Source of the DNA: Cohnella herbarum
GTDB lineage: Bacteria > Bacillota > Bacilli > Paenibacillales > Paenibacillaceae
Direction of reading: 5' to 3'
Length of the DNA stretch: 64,000 nucleotides
Assembly: GCF_012849095.1 (NCBI RefSeq)
Contig: NZ_CP051680.1
Location: 7,188,001-7,252,000, forward strand
Shown: piece after piece, positions 8,020-17,298 of the stretch
Layout: each line of letters starts with the position of its first letter
Position numbering within the stretch: position 1 is the stretch's first letter
Made by a program: the position numbers and the translations under genes
Notes under the pieces: generated by a model
The model's input: only the letters and a program-made list of their open reading frames with translations
Databases searched by the model: none
Told to the model about the DNA's origin: nothing

Positions 8020-11000
8020 ATGATGAGCAGCGTTATGATGGGCAAAAGGGTAAAGGTTGTTCTCGCGCTATTGCTCGTTTGTTGCGTTTGGTTTACGTCC
8101 AAGCAGTTAACGGGGATCTCGTCGGCCAGCCCGACTAGTCATTCCTTGAACGCGGGAACGGGCTTGCTGAACGTAGATTACGCGAACTATATGTCCAAGC
8201 ACGACATCGTCTTCAATTCGCCGGTAACCGAACCGAAGAGCGGGCTTACCGTCGGTAACGGGCGAGTAGGCGCCATGGTATGGAACACGGCGGGTGGACT
8301 TACGATGCAAGTGTCCGGGGTCGATGCGTCGCAGGAAGGTTTCGCTTCGCAAGGGCTGGTGAACCTGTACACGAATCCGGGATTGGATACAGGGTATAGC
8401 TCTTACCAGCAAAGGCTTTCGTTGTACGACGGGATGGTCACGACGAAATACGACGCCAACCGCACCGTCACGATCCTGGGGTCGCCGAACTCCGAGGTGA
8501 TCGGCATCCATGTGGAAGACAGCCGAACCGGCGTTTCGAACGTATCCCTAGATCTGAGCCTGTGGGACGTGAGCGGATTCAGCGGCGGGGATGTTCCGGA
8601 CATTAACACGTGGAGGACCGTATCGACCTTCGCCGAACCGACGGTAGTCGGCTTAAGCCGGGGACAGACCGATGCGAACAACTTCGGCTATACGCTTGCG
8701 GCGACGGTCGAAGGCGCAAGCTTCACGACCCAGTCCGTCGACTCCCGGAAGGTGCGGTTGAACATTACGCCTTCCTCGAGCTATACGATCTGGATCGCCA
8801 GCGCAAGCAGGCTTAACGCTCCGGGCTATAACTCGGTCAACCAAGCCAAAACGGTGCTGAACAACGTGAAGAGTACCGGATACCCGACTACGTTGGCCAA
8901 TTATAAAAATTGGTGGCACGAATTCTGGGGCAAATCGTTCGTGCAGTATTCCAACGCGAACGGCGATGCGGACTACTTGGAAAATTTCTATTACCTCAGC
9001 ACTTACATGATCGCGGCGGGCGCTTACGGCAATTATCCGTTCCATTTTATTAACGGAGTGTTCAGCGCCGTGAACGACAACGACAGCGGGAAGTGGAGCA
9101 ACGCCTATTGGTACTGGAACCAGAGGGACGTCTATCACTCTTTCCTCGCGTCCAACCATCCCGAAATGGTGAACACGTTTAATCATTTGTACAGCCGTAA
9201 TTTCAACGCGCTTAAATCGTACACGATGACGCGCTATGGCATCGACGGGATATGGGTACCGGAGACGATGGGCTGGGACGGGAACGCAAGGGGCACGATC
9301 AATAGCGATTATACGCAGGATACGCTATCCACGGCGGCGGAAGCCGCGCTTAATATGTACGCGCAGTACAAGTATACGAACGACTCGGCTTATTTGAGCA
9401 GTACCGCGTACCCGTTCATGAAAGAGGCGGCTAAATTTTACGCAGGGAAGCTCTCTTACAATACCGGAACCGGAAAATATTACATGGCCTCGTCGAACGC
9501 GCACGAGCAGCATTGGGACGTGCAGAACGCGATTACCGATCTAGCGGCGGTTCGGGCATTGTTCCCCGTGACGATCCAGACGAGCCAAGCGCTCGGCTTG
9601 GACGCGACGTTACGGTCGCAGTGGCAAAACATACTGAACAATCTCGTTCCTTATCCGGTCGATCCGGCCAACCCGGCGAAATATTTTCCGCATGCCCCGC
9701 CTTTATCGCAAAACCGCAACAACGAGAACGTGATCCTCGAATTAGCATGGCCGTACAACGTAAGCGGGATCGGATCGGCGGATCAGCAAATGCTGATCAA
9801 TAACTACAATAGCCGCCCGTATCCTTACGGCTCCAATAACGTGTGGGATCCGGCCCCGATTCAGGCGGCGAGGCTCGGTCTCGGCGACGAAGCGTATCTC
9901 GGCATGAAAATGATGCTTCAGCGATACCAAGACTATCCGAACGGGCGGACGACGAACACGAACGGGGAATTCGAGTATATGGGCGTTCATCTGAACGCGA
10001 TAAACGAGTCGCTTCTTCAGAGCTATAACGATAAGATTCGCGTGTTTCCGGCGGCGCCGAGCGACACGACGTTTAACGGCAAATTCACGTTGCTGGCTAG
10101 CGGCGGATTTCTGGTCAGCTCGGAGAAGGAAGCCGGAGAGATTAAATACGTCGGAGTGAAGAGCTTGTACGGTAAAACGGCGACGGTCGTGAATCCGTGG
10201 GGTACGCAGCCGGTACAGGCGCGGAGGTTGTCGGATAACGCGATCGTGGCGACTTCGTCTAGCGCGGAATTTAACTTCGCGACGGCAGGGAATACGTCTT
10301 ACGTCGTAGAGAGAACGGCGAAAACGCTAGGCAGTTACTCTTACCAGAATTTAACGGGTACGGCGAGCGCAGGCCCGAGAACGGCGACGTTTAACGGGAC
10401 GCCAAGAACGTTGGGAAGCGGAGCTCCGTATATGGGAGCTAAGCCGACGTTCTATCCGAACGCCAATTACAGCGGAACGGGCGTTTCTTTGCCTCCGGGC
10501 GATTATAGCATTTCCCAGATGCAAGCCGCCGGGATCGCGAACGACAGTATCTCGTCAATAAAGGTACCGTCCGGAATTTCGGTTATTGCTTACGGTGACG
10601 GAGCTTTCGACGGACCTTCATGGACTTTTACCGCAGACAATCCGAATCTGGCCGCTACAGGCAACGACAATACGATTTCCTCGTTTAAGATCGTCGATAA
10701 CGGCGGGGGCGGCACTTCTGCTCCGATCGGAATGACGATCACGTTCAAGGCTACGGTAAACGGAATGTTCATTTGCGCGGAAAACGCGGGCGCGGCGGCA
10801 TTGATCGCGAATCGGCCGGCCGGAGGCGGTTGGGAGCAATTCACCGTCGTGGATGCCGGAGGGGGAGCGATCGCGCTTAAGGCAACGATCAACAACAAAT
10901 TCGTCTCCGCCACGAATTCGGGAGCCGGAAACCTGATCGCGCAAGCCGATTCAATCGGGAATTGGGAGAAGTTCATTTGGGTCGCGAACGGCGACGGTAC

Positions 11001-11118
11001 GTTCTCCCTCCGGGCAGTGGCGAACAACCAGTACGTTTGCGCGGATAACGCGGGAGCGGCTTCTCTGATTGCCAATCGCGCGACTATCGGCCCCTGGGAG
11101 AAGTTCCAATTAGGGTGA
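8020..11118 (+). CDS. Secreted GH95-like enzyme with beta/gamma-crystallin and fascin-like modules
   Basis: This 1032-residue protein begins with a signal peptide (hydrophobic VVLALLLVCCVWFT). The main part (about residues 45-780) starts with SGLTVGNGRVGAMVW and has a large helical barrel region, like GH95 alpha-L-fucosidases and related families. It is divergent from the clear GH95 gene at 32 kb. About residues 800-890 form a beta/gamma-crystallin-like domain with two calcium-clamp motifs, NDSISS and DNTISS. The last 130 residues are a fascin-like beta-trefoil with three repeats, each ending in a WE(Q/K)F motif, probably for glycan binding. GGGAGG lies just before the ATG; the next codon is also ATG. 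The catalytic activity is inferred and could be another alpha-glycosidase. Confidence 0.75.
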   Translation: MMSSVMMGKRVKVVLALLLVCCVWFTSKQLTGISSASPTSHSLNAGTGLLNVDYANYMSKHDIVFNSPVTEPKSGLTVGNGRVGAMVWNTAGGLTMQVSGVDASQEGFASQGLVNLYTNPGLDTGYSSYQQRLSLYDGMVTTKYDANRTVTILGSPNSEVIGIHVEDSRTGVSNVSLDLSLWDVSGFSGGDVPDINTWRTVSTFAEPTVVGLSRGQTDANNFGYTLAATVEGASFTTQSVDSRKVRLNITPSSSYTIWIASASRLNAPGYNSVNQAKTVLNNVKSTGYPTTLANYKNWWHEFWGKSFVQYSNANGDADYLENFYYLSTYMIAAGAYGNYPFHFINGVFSAVNDNDSGKWSNAYWYWNQRDVYHSFLASNHPEMVNTFNHLYSRNFNALKSYTMTRYGIDGIWVPETMGWDGNARGTINSDYTQDTLSTAAEAALNMYAQYKYTNDSAYLSSTAYPFMKEAAKFYAGKLSYNTGTGKYYMASSNAHEQHWDVQNAITDLAAVRALFPVTIQTSQALGLDATLRSQWQNILNNLVPYPVDPANPAKYFPHAPPLSQNRNNENVILELAWPYNVSGIGSADQQMLINNYNSRPYPYGSNNVWDPAPIQAARLGLGDEAYLGMKMMLQRYQDYPNGRTTNTNGEFEYMGVHLNAINESLLQSYNDKIRVFPAAPSDTTFNGKFTLLASGGFLVSSEKEAGEIKYVGVKSLYGKTATVVNPWGTQPVQARRLSDNAIVATSSSAEFNFATAGNTSYVVERTAKTLGSYSYQNLTGTASAGPRTATFNGTPRTLGSGAPYMGAKPTFYPNANYSGTGVSLPPGDYSISQMQAAGIANDSISSIKVPSGISVIAYGDGAFDGPSWTFTADNPNLAATGNDNTISSFKIVDNGGGGTSAPIGMTITFKATVNGMFICAENAGAAALIANRPAGGGWEQFTVVDAGGGAIALKATINNKFVSATNSGAGNLIAQADSIGNWEKFIWVANGDGTFSLRAVANNQYVCADNAGAASLIANRATIGPWEKFQLG

Positions 11119-11180
11119 GCCAAGTTCGCGATGAGGTTGGCATCGCTTTGTGTATTTGATTCACCTATATAGTTTAAAAT

Positions 11181-11204
11181 CGCCCCATGGTGACCCATGG
11201 GGCG
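11181..11204. terminator. Perfect hairpin downstream of the GH95-like gene
   Basis: CGCCCCATGG and CCATGGGGCG form a perfect 10-bp stem with a 4-base loop. On the plus strand no T run follows; on the minus strand ATTTTAAA follows. It may end or stabilise the upstream mRNA. Confidence 0.5.
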
Positions 11205-11282
11205 TCGCGTTATGCTGAAGTAGGCTTATTTCAATAGAAGCCGATCTGCTTCACCTATCACGTTTATTGGAGGATCAAACCG

Positions 11283-12605
11283 ATGAGCAACAAAAGCATG
11301 CCGGCGGACTTTCTTAAGGAAACTTCGCAGAACCCAACGATTACGACGATATTTACCGCCGACCCGTCCGCCCACGTTTGGGAGGACGGCAAGGTGTATA
11401 TTTATGCTTCTCATGATATGGATCCGGCCAGAGGCTGCGATTTGATGGACCGATATCATGTGTTCTCGTCGGAGGACATGGTGAACTGGATAGACGAGGG
11501 CGAAATTCTCCGTTCGGACGACGTCGCCTGGGGCCGACCGGAAGGCGGTTTCATGTGGGCGCCGGATTGCGCGTATAGGAACGGGACCTATTACTTCTAT
11601 TATCCGCATCCAAGCGGCTCGAAATGGAACGATACGTGGAAAATGGGGGTCGCGACCAGCCAAAATCCCGCTAGCGGCTTCACGGACAGAGGTTATATTA
11701 CGGGCCTCGGAGGGTTCGCGATGATCGATCCATGCGTCCTAGTGGATGATGACGGACGCGCCTATATGTACTATGGCGGAGGCAGCAAGTGCGCGGGCGG
11801 AGAGTTGAACGAAGACATGATGGCCATTAAGGGCGAGATGAGCGAAATGGTCGGGCTCGAGGATTTCCACGAAGCGGCTTGGGTGTTCAAGCGAGCCGGG
11901 CTTTACTATTTGACTTACTCGGATAATCTGGATAACCATAACCGCATGAGATATGCCACCAGCGTCAATCCGCTTGGCCCTTGGACTTATCGCGGCGTTT
12001 TCCTAGAGCCGACGGGTTGTTCGACTTCCCATGGGTCCGTCGCGGAATACAAGGGGCAATGGTATATGTTCTACCATAACCAAGCGATCTCGAATCAAGG
12101 CAACTTAAGAAGCGTATGTATCGATCGATTGTACTTCAACGAAGACGGAACGATTCAGACCGTCGTTCAGACGAAGACGGGCGTCCCTCCGGTAGCGCCG
12201 GCGCCTGCTCCCAATCCGCATCAGAAAACCTACTCCGCGGAAAATAGCGCCGTTGGCGGAGGGGCAACGTTGGAGACGGTCGTTCGAGGAAATGCGAGGG
12301 TCGCCCGAGTGCATCAAGACGGCTCTTATTGCCAGTTCGATCAGATCGATGGCGATCGGGGAGGGAGAGCCGCCCTCTATATTCGTTATGCGACGGCGGA
12401 GCGCCTTGCCAAACTGCATTTGACGGTTAACGGCGAAGACCACTCTTTGCTTAATGCTCCATCTTCGGGCAGCGATTCGGATTTCTCAGGTCGTGCCAGC
12501 ATCACCGTTAGGTTACGGCCAGGAAGCGACAACGCGATTCGGTTCGCGGGCGGCAACGGCAACATCCGTATTGAGAGCATGACCGTCAGCCCGTTCATGG
12601 ACTGA
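11283..12605 (+). CDS. GH43 family glycosidase with C-terminal CBM6
   Basis: GH43 enzymes are inverting five-bladed beta-propellers, usually beta-xylosidases or alpha-L-arabinofuranosidases. This 440-residue protein has the family blocks in order: TADPSAHVW with the base Asp near residue 27, AMIDPCVLVDDDG with the pKa-modulating Asp near 147, and DFHEAAWVFK with the acid Glu near 199. SHGSVAEYKGQWY lies in the last blade. The C-terminal 120 residues from TYSAENSAV are a CBM6/35-type domain. There is no signal peptide, so it should act inside the cell on imported oligosaccharides. GGAGG lies 9 bases before the ATG. It is followed 34 bases later by the ThuA fusion gene, suggesting an operon. 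Confidence 0.87.
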   Translation: MSNKSMPADFLKETSQNPTITTIFTADPSAHVWEDGKVYIYASHDMDPARGCDLMDRYHVFSSEDMVNWIDEGEILRSDDVAWGRPEGGFMWAPDCAYRNGTYYFYYPHPSGSKWNDTWKMGVATSQNPASGFTDRGYITGLGGFAMIDPCVLVDDDGRAYMYYGGGSKCAGGELNEDMMAIKGEMSEMVGLEDFHEAAWVFKRAGLYYLTYSDNLDNHNRMRYATSVNPLGPWTYRGVFLEPTGCSTSHGSVAEYKGQWYMFYHNQAISNQGNLRSVCIDRLYFNEDGTIQTVVQTKTGVPPVAPAPAPNPHQKTYSAENSAVGGGATLETVVRGNARVARVHQDGSYCQFDQIDGDRGGRAALYIRYATAERLAKLHLTVNGEDHSLLNAPSSGSDSDFSGRASITVRLRPGSDNAIRFAGGNGNIRIESMTVSPFMD

Positions 12606-12639
12606 TCGGATGTCCTTCCTAATTCGAGGAGACTAGACT

Positions 12640-15600
12640 ATGCCGAGACGAACCAAATGGCTATTAGGAGCACTCGCGTTTGCCGTTATCCTACTGATTG
12701 GCGGAGGTTACTACCTCATAAATCCCGAGAAGAAAACAGGGAATGGGGGCGAGGACGGAAATAGGAGCAAGAACGTGAGCGTGGACGCCAAACCGGTAGC
12801 CGCGCCGGAGAAATACAAAGTGCTGCTGTTCACCAAGACTCAAGCTTTCAGGCACGATTCGATCGGGCCGGGAATCGCGGCGATCAAGAAGCTTGCCGGC
12901 GAGAATAACTTCGAGGTCGACGCCACGGAAGACGCGACGAAGTTCAACGCGGCCAATCTCGGGCAATACGCGGCGGTGATCTTCTTGAACACGACGGGGG
13001 AAATTCTGAACGAGGAGCAGCAAGCGGCTTTCCAAGCGTATATTCAAGAAGAGAACGGTTACGTCGGCATTCATTCTGCTTCCGATACGCTGCATTCTTG
13101 GGCATGGTATATGAACCTGGTAGGAGGCATGTTCACGGATCACCCGGAGTTCGCTCCGGGCACGGTCAAAGTGGCGGACAAAGTCCATCCGTCAACCGTG
13201 GGGCTTCCATCCGTGTGGCAGCGCTCGGAAGAATGGTATAACTTTCTTGCGAATCCGAGGGGCAAGGTGCACGTGCTCGCTACGGCCGACGAGAAATCGT
13301 ACAAGGGAGGCAAAATGGGCAACGACCATCCGATTGCCTGGTGCCAGAAGTACGACGGCGGCAGGTCTTGGTATACGGGGCTCGGACACGCCAAGGAAAG
13401 CTACGAGAACGATCCGAGTTTTCTCCGGCATATTCTCGGAGGCATCCAATGGGCAGCAGGCAAGGCGGACGGAGATTGCTCGGCTACCGTATACAACGAC
13501 ACGAACTATAAGAAGCAGGAACTGATGACGAACCTTCAAGCGCCTATGGGGCTCGACTTCGCCCCGGATGGCCGGATGTTCTTCATCGAGATCGACGGCA
13601 AAGTGAAAGTGTACTCTCCGAAGACGGAGTTGGCTACGATCGCCGCCACTTTGAAGGTCGTCGACGGGAACGAGCAAGGGTTGCTAGGTATTGCGTTGGA
13701 TCCCGATTTCGAGAATAATAACTGGATTTATCTATATTATTCTCCGGTAGGATCGGATAACGAGGATCGAATCTCGCGATTCGAGGCGAAAGGGGACACG
13801 ATCGATCTGGCAACGGAGAAAGTCGTGCTCCGGGTACCGAATCAGCGAGAAGAATGCTGTCACCATGGCGGAGACCTCGAATTCGGTTCGGACGGCAATC
13901 TCTATCTGTCCACCGGGGACAACACGAACCCGTTCGCTTCGGACGGTTACGCGCCGATCGACGAGACGCCGGGGAGATCCGCTTGGGATGCCCAGCTTAC
14001 CGCGGGTAACAAGAACGATTTACGCGGGAAAATAATCAGAATCAAACCGGAGAAGGACGGAACTTACTCGATTCCGAAAGGGAACTTGTTTACGGACGGT
14101 TCGGGCAAACCGGAAATTTACGTCATGGGGACGCGGAATCCGTTCCGAATGGCGATTAGTCCTTACGACAATACGCTGTATTGGGGCGATGTCGGGCCGG
14201 ATGCGGGAGCGAACAACGTAGCCCGGGGACCGAAGGGATACGACGAGATTAACAAAGCGGTCGTCGCGGGCAATTACGGCTGGCCTCATTTTATCGCCGA
14301 CAATAAGCCGTACATGGATTATGATTTCGTCACGCATTCCATTGGCGAACTGTTCGATGCTTCCGCGCCTAAGAACGATTCTCCGAATAATACCGGGGGC
14401 AAGGACCTGCCGCCGGCGCAGAGCGCAATGATCTATTATCCATACGGACCTAGCGCCGAATATCCGGAAATGACGGACGGCACGGGAAGGACGGCCGCCG
14501 CGGCCGCGGTTTATCGATATGATGAGAATAACGCCAACGTGTTTAAGCTGCCTGCGTATTTGGATAAGTCGCTGATTATATTCGACTTCTCGCGGCAATG
14601 GTTCAAGGAAGTCCGGTTCGACGAGAAAGGTGAACTGCTGAAGATCAACCCTTTCCTGACGAACCTCAAGTTCGATCACCCTATCTACGGGAAGATCGGT
14701 CCGGATGGGAACTTGTACGTCATCGAATACGGAACCGGAGGATCCGACGGCAAAATTTCCAAAGTCGCCTATAACGGAGCGGCCGGCAACCAAGCGCCTA
14801 ATGCCAAAGCCGTCGCCGACGCGACGAACGGACTCGCGCCGCTGGCGGTCAAGTTCAGCACGGACGGAACGGTCGATACGGCCGGCGACCCGATGACCTA
14901 TGCCTGGGATTTCGACGGCGACGGCAAAGTCGATTCTGCCGAAGCGAATCCGAGCTTCATCTACGACAAGAACGGCAACTATAACGCGAAAGTCACCGTC
15001 ACGGATAGGAAGGACAACGCGACATCGGTAATCATTCCGATTACCGTAGGCAATCGCGCTCCGGTTGTCACGATTACGGCTCCGGCAGAGCGGGGTTTCT
15101 TCGCTTGGGGAGACACGATCGCCTATACGGTCAAGGTAATCGATGCGGAGGATAAGTCCATCGATTGCTCGAAGGTGCAGGTGACGCCGGCTCTAGGGCA
15201 CGATGAGCATTCGCATCCGGGTGCCACCCGGACGGGATGTACCGGTTCGTTCCAGACGACGACGAGCGATACGAGCATCGAAAACACGTTTTACTACATT
15301 ACCGCCAGCTACACGGACAATGGCACCAACGATGCTGCGCCGCTTATGGGCTCTTCAACGATCGTCGTGTTGTCCAAGGACCGCCAAGCGGAGTATTACG
15401 AGGATTCCAGCGGAGGTAAGCTGCAGACGGAAGATACGTCCGACGTTGGAGCTGGGCGCAACTTGGGCTTTATCGAGAACGCCAGTTGGATCGCGTATAA
15501 GAAAATGAATCTCGCGAACATCACCGGCATCCAAGCAAGGGTATCCTCCGCAGGGAGCGGAGGTACGATCGAGATGAGGACGGATTCCCCGACCGGAAAG

Positions 15601-15786
15601 CTCCTCGCTACGCTCGAAATCCCCGTTACGGGCGATTGGCAGAAGTGGGTCGACGTAGCAGGGGAGATCAAGGCCGCGCCGACGGGTTTGCACGATATTT
15701 ACTTCGCGTTTAACGGCGGCGACGGGTGGCTGTTTAACGTCAATAGATTCGACTTCATCGGCAACGGAATCGTGGCGGTGAAGTAA
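12640..15786 (+). CDS. Membrane-anchored ThuA - sugar dehydrogenase - PKD - CBM6 fusion
   Basis: This 1048-residue multidomain protein has one N-terminal hydrophobic segment (about residues 7-27) and should be exported and anchored. A ThuA-like domain (about 58-275; KVLLFTKTQAFRHDSI, GYVGIHSASDTLHSW) is followed by a glucose/sorbosone dehydrogenase beta-propeller (about 295-705; APMGLDFAPDGRMFFIE, HHGGDLEFGSDGNLYLS). Then come a PKD domain (about 720-800, YAWDFDGDGKVDSAEANP), a linker and a C-terminal CBM6-like domain (about 910-1045). Proteins of this architecture are annotated as PQQ-dependent sugar dehydrogenases or ThuA proteins, but substrate and cofactor are unknown. It is followed by a clear terminator and probably shares a transcript with the GH43 gene. 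Confidence 0.82.
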   Translation: MPRRTKWLLGALAFAVILLIGGGYYLINPEKKTGNGGEDGNRSKNVSVDAKPVAAPEKYKVLLFTKTQAFRHDSIGPGIAAIKKLAGENNFEVDATEDATKFNAANLGQYAAVIFLNTTGEILNEEQQAAFQAYIQEENGYVGIHSASDTLHSWAWYMNLVGGMFTDHPEFAPGTVKVADKVHPSTVGLPSVWQRSEEWYNFLANPRGKVHVLATADEKSYKGGKMGNDHPIAWCQKYDGGRSWYTGLGHAKESYENDPSFLRHILGGIQWAAGKADGDCSATVYNDTNYKKQELMTNLQAPMGLDFAPDGRMFFIEIDGKVKVYSPKTELATIAATLKVVDGNEQGLLGIALDPDFENNNWIYLYYSPVGSDNEDRISRFEAKGDTIDLATEKVVLRVPNQREECCHHGGDLEFGSDGNLYLSTGDNTNPFASDGYAPIDETPGRSAWDAQLTAGNKNDLRGKIIRIKPEKDGTYSIPKGNLFTDGSGKPEIYVMGTRNPFRMAISPYDNTLYWGDVGPDAGANNVARGPKGYDEINKAVVAGNYGWPHFIADNKPYMDYDFVTHSIGELFDASAPKNDSPNNTGGKDLPPAQSAMIYYPYGPSAEYPEMTDGTGRTAAAAAVYRYDENNANVFKLPAYLDKSLIIFDFSRQWFKEVRFDEKGELLKINPFLTNLKFDHPIYGKIGPDGNLYVIEYGTGGSDGKISKVAYNGAAGNQAPNAKAVADATNGLAPLAVKFSTDGTVDTAGDPMTYAWDFDGDGKVDSAEANPSFIYDKNGNYNAKVTVTDRKDNATSVIIPITVGNRAPVVTITAPAERGFFAWGDTIAYTVKVIDAEDKSIDCSKVQVTPALGHDEHSHPGATRTGCTGSFQTTTSDTSIENTFYYITASYTDNGTNDAAPLMGSSTIVVLSKDRQAEYYEDSSGGKLQTEDTSDVGAGRNLGFIENASWIAYKKMNLANITGIQARVSSAGSGGTIEMRTDSPTGKLLATLEIPVTGDWQKWVDVAGEIKAAPTGLHDIYFAFNGGDGWLFNVNRFDFIGNGIVAVK

Positions 15787-15794
15787 GCGGAATA

Positions 15795-15829
15795 GGCTGC
15801 TCCTTAAGTTGGTTAAGGGGCAGCCTTTT
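15795..15829 (+). terminator. Intrinsic terminator
   Basis: GGCTGCTCCTTAA pairs with TTAAGGGGCAGCC around a short loop and is followed by TTTT. It ends the GH43-ThuA transcription unit. Confidence 0.85.
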
Positions 15830-15889
15830 AGGCGGTTCTTCGGTTAGTTGTGTTATAATTAGAATCAAAGTAGAGATTGACGTAACGGG

Positions 15890-16078
15890 ATGGTGAGTCG
15901 CTTGAATCAAATCAAAGATCTTCAAAAGCTAATAAAACTCACAGGTGATCGCGCAAAGTTGGATGCTAAAGCCAACGAAACTTATATTGTTTATAAGACG
16001 AAAGACGGTCAAATCGTAAAAGAATACTACAACGGAACCATTGTTCCCGTTTCCGATGAGGAGGTCCCTCATGCATGA
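15890..16078 (+). CDS. Small protein, probable antitoxin partner
   Basis: This 62-residue protein is not recognisable by family. It has a short basic helix-rich start and a beta-like VYKTKDGQIVKEYYNG segment. It overlaps the zeta-like gene by 8 bases (ATGCATGA), which implies translational coupling. A small gene placed first and overlapping a P-loop toxin-like gene is the usual antitoxin-toxin layout. The AT-rich composition matches its partner and contrasts with the GC-richer neighbours, suggesting that the pair was acquired together. GTG and TTG codons shortly downstream are alternative starts. Confidence 0.6.
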   Translation: MVSRLNQIKDLQKLIKLTGDRAKLDAKANETYIVYKTKDGQIVKEYYNGTIVPVSDEEVPHA

Positions 16079-16658
16079 ACTAGTACCGATCATGTACGTC
16101 TTTGCCGGAAATAACGGAAGCGGCAAAAGTACGATTAGAAACTTGATCATTGATCGGCTTGGAATCAGTGTTAACATCGATCCCGATGCTCTTGCTCGTG
16201 GGATAGATTCGGTTCATCCTGAAAGTCGAAAAGTATCCGCAGGGAAAGAAGCTATTAAACTGGCTAGAGATTGTATTCATAACAGACGTGATTTTTCAGT
16301 CGAAACAACACTCGCTGGAGGAAATGCGATCCGCCTTATGCGCGATGCAAAGGCAAATGGGTTCGAAGTTACAATGTTTTATGTAGGGCTAGGAGATTAT
16401 CGTTTGAATATCAAGAGGGTAGCAATCCGAGTAGAAAATGGCGGGCATCATATTCCGACCGAAGACATCGTAAGACGGCATCAAACATCTCTTCAAAATT
16501 TACTGTCTCACATCCACTTGATCGACAATTTAATCGTTATTGATAACAGTCATACAGAAGGTGAGGTTATTCTGAGTGTAAACAATGGTTCAATAACCTC
16601 GCAATCGAAATCCCTTCCTCAGTGGGCTGAAAGCATTTTGAAAAAAATAAATTCTTAG
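16071..16658 (+). CDS. Zeta-toxin-like P-loop ATPase
   Basis: This 195-residue protein has the P-loop GNNGSGKST near residues 14-22, IDPDALARG and FSVETTLAGG. These are hallmarks of the COG4185/zeta-toxin-like nucleoside kinase group. Zeta toxins phosphorylate UDP-N-acetylglucosamine and block wall synthesis; whether this relative does so is unknown. The ATG at 16071 was chosen because GAGGAGG lies 7 bases ahead; an in-frame ATG at 16041 lies inside the upstream gene and lacks a site. The low GC content points to horizontal acquisition. Confidence 0.75.
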   Translation: MHELVPIMYVFAGNNGSGKSTIRNLIIDRLGISVNIDPDALARGIDSVHPESRKVSAGKEAIKLARDCIHNRRDFSVETTLAGGNAIRLMRDAKANGFEVTMFYVGLGDYRLNIKRVAIRVENGGHHIPTEDIVRRHQTSLQNLLSHIHLIDNLIVIDNSHTEGEVILSVNNGSITSQSKSLPQWAESILKKINS

Positions 16659-16732
16659 TATGCAGCCAAGTAAAATGGTTTTTTTGGATGGCCCCGTTAT
16701 AACCACCTCCCTATCCGCACATCAGTACAAAC

Positions 16733-17191
16733 TCACTCCACATAAGGTTTCTCGAATAGCCCCAACTTGATTTTTTGGTTCAGCACGCGACTTACGGCAA
16801 TATCCAAGCTTTTTATGCTAATTGTTCCGATATCGACAACCCGGTCTATGTGCTTATCTTCGCAGAACAGGATAGGGATGCCGAGGCGGGTCTGCTCAAT
16901 GGCGTATTGCTGCAACTGATTATACACCTTGGGAGCGCCGAATAAACCATAGATGCAGCCGACTCCGTCGTCACCTATTCTGCTCATCACTTTATCCCAC
17001 TGAATCCTCGCGTCGCTGACTGGCTTGTTATCCATGCTTGAATACATCCCGCTCATGAATGTAGCGCCCCAATATCGTTCGAGCTGGCGCACCTTCTCGC
17101 CGAACGTCATTCTGCCCAGAAGGTCGTTCACTCGCGCTTCGACATTGATGTCGGGATTCCGGTAGATCGCGATATCGTTCGTTGCATTCAT
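16733..17191 (-). pseudogene. Internally deleted GH3 beta-glucosidase remnant
   Basis: The first 120 residues match the start of GH3 beta-glucosidases (YRNPDINVEARVNDLLGRMT, RLGIPILFCEDKH). The next residues jump directly to the end of the GH3 N-terminal domain (ISIKSLDIAVSRVLNQKIKL, GLFEKPYVE). The catalytic Asp segment and most of the barrel are missing and the C-terminal domain is absent. The result is an in-frame 152-residue open frame that cannot be an active GH3 enzyme. It keeps a good ribosome binding site (AGAGGGGG) and a possible cre site upstream. A new non-enzymatic role cannot be excluded, but decay is more likely. Confidence 0.72.
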
Positions 17192-17218
17192 CCTTAGTCC
17201 CCCTCTTTCAGAGCTAAA

Positions 17219-17232
17219 TGTAACCGCTTTAA
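17219..17232. promoter_or_regulatory. Candidate catabolite-responsive element
   Basis: TGTAACCGCTTTAA resembles the cre consensus and lies just upstream of the GH3 remnant start. This is a pattern match only. Confidence 0.4.
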
Positions 17233-17253
17233 CAAAGCCATATCTTAAATATA

Positions 17254-17285
17254 GAAAAAAACCCCCGACATTTCTTGTCAGGGGT
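17254..17285 (-). terminator. Intrinsic terminator of the AraC gene
   Basis: Read on the minus strand, CCCCTGACA and TGTCGGGGG form a stem followed by a run of seven T. It lies just past the stop codon of the AraC-family regulator. Confidence 0.9.
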
Positions 17286-17298
17286 TGAGAAAGAGTCG

